DNA from: Clostridia bacterium
GTDB lineage: Bacteria; Bacillota_A; Clostridia; Oscillospirales; Acutalibacteraceae
Length of the DNA stretch: 7,881 nucleotides
Direction of reading: 5' to 3'
Assembly: GCA_017441045.1 (NCBI GenBank)
Contig: JAFSAK010000053.1
Coordinates: 1 to 7,881, forward strand
How positions within the stretch are numbered: the stretch's first letter is position 1; every line of letters begins with the position of its first letter. This document shows positions 4,164 through 7,881 of this stretch, piece after piece. The translations under genes and the position numbers were made by a program. The notes beneath the pieces were generated by a model, which saw nothing but the letters and a program-made list of their open reading frames with translations, was not told where the DNA came from and searched no databases.

Positions 4164-6232
4164 AAATAACATTAGCCAAAACCGCGGGCTTTTGCTTTGG
4201 TGTAAACCGAGCGGTGCAAATGGTTTACGATTTGGTGGATGAGGGAAAAAAGGTTTGTTCTTTAGGTCCCATTATTCATAATAGCCAGATGGTAGAAGAA
4301 TTGGCTGAAAAGGGCGTAAAAATCGTTGATGCGCCCGAAGAGGCGGAGAAGGATAGTATCCTTGTTATCCGTTCTCACGGAGTTGATTTGGCTACCTATG
4401 AAAGAGCCGAAAAATCGGGAGTGGCAGTTGCAGATGCCACCTGTCCCTTTGTTGCCAAAATCCATAAAATCGTTGCCGAAGAAAGCGAAAAAGGCAATTT
4501 GATTTTTATTGCAGGCGATAAAAATCATCAAGAAGTTATGGGTATTGTTGGCCATAGCAAAGGTGAAACCATCGTGTTTTCTTCTGAGGAAGAACTGGAA
4601 AAACTCGTGGTGGATAACCCCGAAATTCTAAAAAAACAGGTTTCTGCCGTTGCTCAAACCACTTTTAACGCAAAAAAGTGGGAAAAAGTTCAAAAAAAAT
4701 TAAAAAAACTCTATACAAACCCAAAAATTTTTGATACAATATGTAATGCTACTTCGATGCGTCAAAGTGAAGCAAGAACCCTTGCCGAGAGTAATGATGT
4801 TATGATTGTTATAGGCGGCAGGCATAGTTCTAACACTTCAAAACTTTTTGATGTGTGCGCTTCTCTTTGCGAAAAAACATATCTTATAGAAACTGCGAAG
4901 GAACTTGATTTTTCTTGGTTTTCTGATTGTGAAAAAATCGGAGTGGTTGCAGGCGCATCTACGCCCGCAGGTATAATTAAGGAGGTTATTAGAACCATGT
5001 CGGAAAATTTACAACCGGTTGAAGAACAGGTGGAGGTAAAAGAACCTGTTCAGAAAAGCTTCGAGGAAATGACAGATGAAGAAGCTTTTGAAGCATCGCT
5101 CAGCAATTTAACAGGCGATCAAAAGGTAAGCGGAACTGTACTTGCAGTTAACGCTACCGAAATACAAGTTGATATTGGAAGAGGTCTTGCAGGATATATT
5201 TCTGCTGATGAATATTCCCTCGATCCCAATGTTGATCTTGTAAAGGAAGTTAAGGTCGGAGATACTCTTGATCTTATCATTATGAAGATAAACGATCAGG
5301 AAGGAACCGCAATGCTTTCAAAGCGCCGTTATGATGCTATCGCCGGTTGGGATAAGATAGTAGCCGCTAAAGATTCTGCTGAAGTGTTAACAGGCGTAGT
5401 TAAGGATGTAGTTAAGGGCGGCGTAGTTGTTTATTCAAATAATATTCGCATATTTATCCCTGCTTCTCAGGCAACTGCTTCCAGAAATGAAGCTCTTGAA
5501 GATCTTAAGGGTAAGGAAGTTTCCTTCCGCATTATCGAAATTGGCAGAGGCCGTAAGGCAGTAGGCTCTGTTCGCAGTGTTCTCCGTGAAGAGCGCAAGG
5601 CAGCAGAAGCTAAGATTTGGGAATCCATCGCTGTTGGTGACCGTTTCACAGGCGTTGTTAAATCCCTTACCACTTATGGCGCATTCGTCGATATCGGCGG
5701 CGTTGATGGTATGGTACATATATCTGAACTCTCTTGGCAGAGAATTAAGAATCCCGCAGAGATTCTCGCAGTTGGCGATACTGTAGATGTATATGTTAAG
5801 GATCTTGATACCGAGAAGAAGAAAATTTCTCTCGGATATAAGAAAGAAGAGGATAATCCTTGGAATATCTTCACCTCTAACTATAATGTTGATGATGTTG
5901 TTACCGTTAAGGTAGTTAGCATCACTTCTTACGGTGCATTTGCACGTATAGTTCCCGGTGTTGATGGCCTTATCCATATTTCTCAGATTGCTAAAAAGCA
6001 TATTGCTAAGCCCCAGGATGAACTTAGCGTTGGCGATGAAATCGAGGTTAAGATTATTGCCGTTGATGCAGATAAAAAGCGCGTAAGTCTTTCAAGAAGC
6101 GTTCTTCTTCCCGATGAAGCTCCCGAAGAAGCAGCAGAGGTTGAAGAAGTTGTAGAAGAAGTTCCCGTAGAGGAAACAGCACCTGCAATAGAAGAAGCAG
6201 CCCCCGAAGTAACCGAAGAGGCGGCAGAATAA
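4160..6232 (+). CDS. ispH-rpsA: Bifunctional fusion: IspH (HMBPP reductase) - ribosomal protein S1
   Basis: This is a 690-residue, in-frame fusion without an internal stop. Residues 1-280 are IspH/LytB, the [4Fe-4S] enzyme that reduces HMBPP to IPP and DMAPP in the last MEP step. Cluster ligands are C12 (AGFCFGV), C95 (ATCPFV) and C195 (FDTIC); substrate residues H40, H73, H123, E125, T167/T168, the SSN at 223-225 and S267 are present, so it should be active. Residues 281-320 are an acidic linker. Four S1 (OB-fold) RNA-binding domains follow at about 322-390, 407-475, 491-560 and 577-646; the last two are the most canonical (YGAFVDIGGVDGMVHISEL). A Glu/Ala-rich tail covers 651-690. The GTG start overlaps the cmk stop and has only a weak AAAGG (4144-4148) 11 nt upstream. 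Such fusions are known in Clostridia. The codon bias change and the strong internal start at 4997 are odd and may give a separate S1. Confidence 0.96.
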   Translation: MKITLAKTAGFCFGVNRAVQMVYDLVDEGKKVCSLGPIIHNSQMVEELAEKGVKIVDAPEEAEKDSILVIRSHGVDLATYERAEKSGVAVADATCPFVAKIHKIVAEESEKGNLIFIAGDKNHQEVMGIVGHSKGETIVFSSEEELEKLVVDNPEILKKQVSAVAQTTFNAKKWEKVQKKLKKLYTNPKIFDTICNATSMRQSEARTLAESNDVMIVIGGRHSSNTSKLFDVCASLCEKTYLIETAKELDFSWFSDCEKIGVVAGASTPAGIIKEVIRTMSENLQPVEEQVEVKEPVQKSFEEMTDEEAFEASLSNLTGDQKVSGTVLAVNATEIQVDIGRGLAGYISADEYSLDPNVDLVKEVKVGDTLDLIIMKINDQEGTAMLSKRRYDAIAGWDKIVAAKDSAEVLTGVVKDVVKGGVVVYSNNIRIFIPASQATASRNEALEDLKGKEVSFRIIEIGRGRKAVGSVRSVLREERKAAEAKIWESIAVGDRFTGVVKSLTTYGAFVDIGGVDGMVHISELSWQRIKNPAEILAVGDTVDVYVKDLDTEKKKISLGYKKEEDNPWNIFTSNYNVDDVVTVKVVSITSYGAFARIVPGVDGLIHISQIAKKHIAKPQDELSVGDEIEVKIIAVDADKKRVSLSRSVLLPDEAPEEAAEVEEVVEEVPVEETAPAIEEAAPEVTEEAAE
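4712..4740 (+). promoter_or_regulatory. Possible internal promoter within the ispH part
   Basis: TATACA (4712-4717) and TACAAT (4735-4740) are 17 nt apart, with an extended -10 TG at 4732-4733 and A-rich sequence just upstream (4683-4708). It could start a shorter transcript carrying only S1. The -10 overlaps codons of the conserved FDTIC motif, so the match may simply reflect protein constraint and AT richness. Confidence 0.28.
4978..4999 (+). promoter_or_regulatory. Internal Shine-Dalgarno and in-frame ATG for a free S1 protein
   Basis: TAAGGAGGT (4978-4986) is a nine-base perfect match to the anti-Shine-Dalgarno complement. The ATG at 4997-4999 follows 11 nt after GGAGG and is in frame (Met280 of the fusion). 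A product starting here would begin MSENLQPVEEQ and have 411 residues with all four S1 domains and the acidic tail, which is normal size for a Gram-positive S1. The site is far stronger than the one serving the upstream GTG. Activity is inferred, not shown. Confidence 0.6.
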
Positions 6233-6240
6233 AATTATTA

Positions 6241-6269
6241 AAACCCTTCACAAATTGTGAAGGGTTTTT
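6241..6269 (+). terminator. Rho-independent terminator after ispH-rpsA
   Basis: AAACCCTTCAC (6241-6251) pairs perfectly with GTGAAGGGTTT (6257-6267) around an AAATT loop, and two more A-U pairs could close the loop further. The right arm ends in a five-T tract (6265-6269), with more Ts at 6273-6277. It closes the operon 8 nt after the fusion stop codon. Confidence 0.93.
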
Positions 6270-6287
6270 AAATTTTTGCATAAGATA

Positions 6288-6316
6288 TTGAAAATAGATT
6301 AAAAATATGGTAAAAT
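6288..6316 (+). promoter_or_regulatory. Extended -10 sigma-A promoter of the cardiolipin synthase gene
   Basis: TTGAAA (6288-6293, five of six to TTGACA) is 17 nt from TAAAAT (6311-6316, five of six to TATAAT), with an extended -10 TG at 6308-6309. It lies between the upstream terminator and the ribosome binding site at 6334-6343. This is the best promoter match in the window, so the gene is likely transcribed on its own. Confidence 0.72.
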
Positions 6317-6348
6317 AATCCTAATAATCAAGAAAGGAGAAGGATATT

Positions 6349-7881
6349 ATGAAAAATGTTAAAGTTAAAAATAAACGTGGTATTCCGTTTCCCGCTCATG
6401 TAGTTTTTTCGGCCTTCTTCTTACTGTTGCAGATAGGATTTCTCATAGGCCTTGCATATAATTTTTCTACTAAATCCATTGCGGTTTTTTGGATTTTTGA
6501 AATTATCGCTATAGTTACCGTAGCTGTAATAATAAACCGCCGCGGTAATCCAAATTATAAAATTGCTTGGATAATATTTATTTTTGCATTTCCCATTTTT
6601 GGTATTTCGCTCTTTATTCTTTTCGGCGGAGGCCGTGTACTTCCTCACCTTAAAAACAGAATGAAAAAATGCGAAAATTATTATTTATCGCAACTTCCTG
6701 ATGATAGCGCAGTTCACGAAACATTGAGATATGATGATTTACCCCATTCCAGACAGGCGGATTACCTAACCGCCGCATCGGGATATCCGCTATATAAAAA
6801 TACGAGCGTTGAGTATCTGGCTCCCGGCGAGGTATTCTTACCTCGTTTTTTAGAAGAACTTGAAGCGGCTGAAAAATACATATTTATTGAATTTTTCATT
6901 ATCGCCGAAGGTAAAATGTGGGATAGCGTTTTTAAGATACTTGAAAAAAAGGTTAAGCAAGGGGTGGAAGTCAAGGTACTTTTTGATGATTTCGGCTCTA
7001 TAAAACGCCAGAATAAGAATTTTATTTATCGCTTGCGCTCTAAAGGAATAAAGGTGGCAGTTTTTAATAAAATCAAACCTTCTTTAGATGTGTTTATGAA
7101 TAACCGTAATCACCGAAAGATTGTTGTTATTGATGGTAAAGTTGCAGTAACGGGCGGAATAAATCTTGCCGATGAGTATATAAATGAATATGAGCGTTTT
7201 GGTTATTGGATGGATTGCGCGGTGATACTTAAAGGGGAAGCTGTAAAGAGCTTTCTTGCTATGTTTTGCAGTATCTGGAAGTTTACCACAAATGAAGAAA
7301 TTAATATGCAATCCCATCTCGCAGATTTCAGCGTAAAAAGCAGTGCCTTTGTTTTGCCGTATAGCGATGACCCGTTGGATGAGGAAACACCTGCCGAGGG
7401 CATTTATTTGCAGATGCTTAATACGGCGCAAAGATATGTTTATATTACAACGCCGTATCTAATTATTGATGATACTATGATAGGTACGCTTAAAATGGCG
7501 GCCAATGCGGGTGTTGATGTAAAAATCATTACACCTTATATACCTGATAAATGGTATGTACATCCCGTAACCCAGTATAATTATCTTGAACTTTTAGAAG
7601 CGGGTGTTAAAATTTACGAATATACTCCCGGATTTATCCATTCAAAAATTTTTGTTTCCGATGACCGCGTTTCTACCGTTGGCACCGTAAATATGGATTA
7701 TAGAAGTTTTGCTCTGCATTTTGAGTGCGGTGTTTGGTTTTCCGATAATGATACGGTTATGGATATTAAAGCGCATTTTAATGAGATGCTTAAATGTTCA
7801 AAGGAAATTGAACTTAAAAAATGGAAGAAAAACTCTTGGTACAAGCGGCTTAAAATGGCAGTTTTGCATCTTTTTTCGCCA
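6349..7881 (+). CDS. cls: Cardiolipin synthase (PLD superfamily), 3' end beyond the window
   Basis: The reading frame is open from ATG 6349 to the last base (511 codons, no stop). GAAAGGAGAAGG (6332-6343) supplies the ribosome binding site. Cardiolipin synthases join two phosphatidylglycerol molecules, releasing glycerol, at the cytoplasmic membrane. Three hydrophobic segments (about 18-39, 43-63 and 71-94) form the membrane anchor; the NPNYKIAWIIF segment (67-77) and G-rich end match the PLDc_N region. Two phospholipase D catalytic HKD motifs are intact: H255-x-K257-x4-D262, in NHRKIVVIDGKVAVTGG, and H431-x-K433-x4-D438, in HSKIFVSDDRVSTVG, each followed by the expected G-x-x-N (G270/N272 and G445/N448). 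The family is usually about 480-520 residues and often ends in FSPLL or similar; the window stops at LHLFSP, so few residues should be missing. No sign of frameshift. Phosphatidylserine synthase-type PLD enzymes are less likely given the anchor and the spacing of the motifs. Confidence 0.93.
   Translation, partial: MKNVKVKNKRGIPFPAHVVFSAFFLLLQIGFLIGLAYNFSTKSIAVFWIFEIIAIVTVAVIINRRGNPNYKIAWIIFIFAFPIFGISLFILFGGGRVLPHLKNRMKKCENYYLSQLPDDSAVHETLRYDDLPHSRQADYLTAASGYPLYKNTSVEYLAPGEVFLPRFLEELEAAEKYIFIEFFIIAEGKMWDSVFKILEKKVKQGVEVKVLFDDFGSIKRQNKNFIYRLRSKGIKVAVFNKIKPSLDVFMNNRNHRKIVVIDGKVAVTGGINLADEYINEYERFGYWMDCAVILKGEAVKSFLAMFCSIWKFTTNEEINMQSHLADFSVKSSAFVLPYSDDPLDEETPAEGIYLQMLNTAQRYVYITTPYLIIDDTMIGTLKMAANAGVDVKIITPYIPDKWYVHPVTQYNYLELLEAGVKIYEYTPGFIHSKIFVSDDRVSTVGTVNMDYRSFALHFECGVWFSDNDTVMDIKAHFNEMLKCSKEIELKKWKKNSWYKRLKMAVLHLFSP

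Noticed and set aside
4980..5060. A frameshift or assembly join between separate ispH and rpsA genes
   Set aside because: The frame is continuous with no stop or homopolymer at the border, the linker is acidic and natural-looking, and IspH-S1 fusions are known in Clostridia.
5435..6001. 188-codon open frame on the minus strand opposite S1
   Set aside because: It lies wholly within the strongly conserved S1 domains, has no recognisable protein pattern or ribosome binding site, and is explained as a shadow of biased codon use in the S1 half.
6349..7881. Truncated or pseudogene cardiolipin synthase because no stop codon is seen
   Set aside because: Both HKD motifs and the membrane anchor are intact over 511 codons; the missing stop is explained by the window edge.
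1..7881. Mobile element, CRISPR array, tRNA/rRNA or riboswitch
   Set aside because: No transposase-like frame, regularly spaced repeats, cloverleaf or long structured leader was found; intergenic gaps are all under 120 nt and are filled by terminators, promoters and ribosome binding sites.

Overview
The window looks like a chromosomal core-genome segment of a low-to-moderate GC Gram-positive anaerobe of the class Clostridia (Eubacteriales; an Oscillospiraceae/Ruminococcaceae-type or related gut lineage is my guess). The reasons are the in-frame IspH-ribosomal protein S1 fusion directly after cmk, a DUF5685-type gene paired with a cysteine-tailed J-domain protein, strong AGGAGG-type ribosome binding sites, and AT-rich sigma-A-like promoters. 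All genes read on the + strand. I see no mobile element, CRISPR array, tRNA or rRNA.

Layout: 1-132 is the last 43 codons of uvrA (nucleotide excision repair). 198-2164 is a tightly packed three-gene unit: a DUF5685-like cysteine- and aspartate-rich protein, a J-domain/TPR protein with ten cysteines in its last 28 residues, and a six-helix membrane protein. It ends in a clear intrinsic terminator. 2245-6232 is a second operon with its own promoter: an HI0933/BaiN-type flavoprotein, cytidylate kinase (cmk), and a 690-residue IspH-S1 fusion. Its junctions overlap by 4 nt each (ATGA, then GTGA), and it ends in a second strong terminator. 6349-7881 is a monocistronic-looking cardiolipin synthase with its own extended -10 promoter. 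It runs off the right edge, probably missing only a few residues.

The second operon joins nucleotide metabolism (CMP/dCMP phosphorylation), the last step of the MEP isoprenoid pathway (IspH) and translation (S1). The most interesting point in the window lies inside the fusion gene. At the IspH/S1 border there is a 9-nt perfect Shine-Dalgarno sequence (4978-4986) followed 11 nt later by an in-frame ATG (4997). Lysine codon choice flips from mostly AAA to mostly AAG between the two halves. One gene may therefore make both a full fusion and a free 411-residue S1 of normal Gram-positive size.

The least understood part is the DUF5685 / J-protein / membrane-protein unit. The DUF5685 protein carries two aspartate-rich motifs, in helical context, that resemble those of class I isoprenoid synthases. 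This is a hypothesis drawn from pattern only. The partner J-protein's cysteine tail suggests metal or thiol chemistry or membrane targeting. Together these three genes are the best candidate here for an undescribed system.
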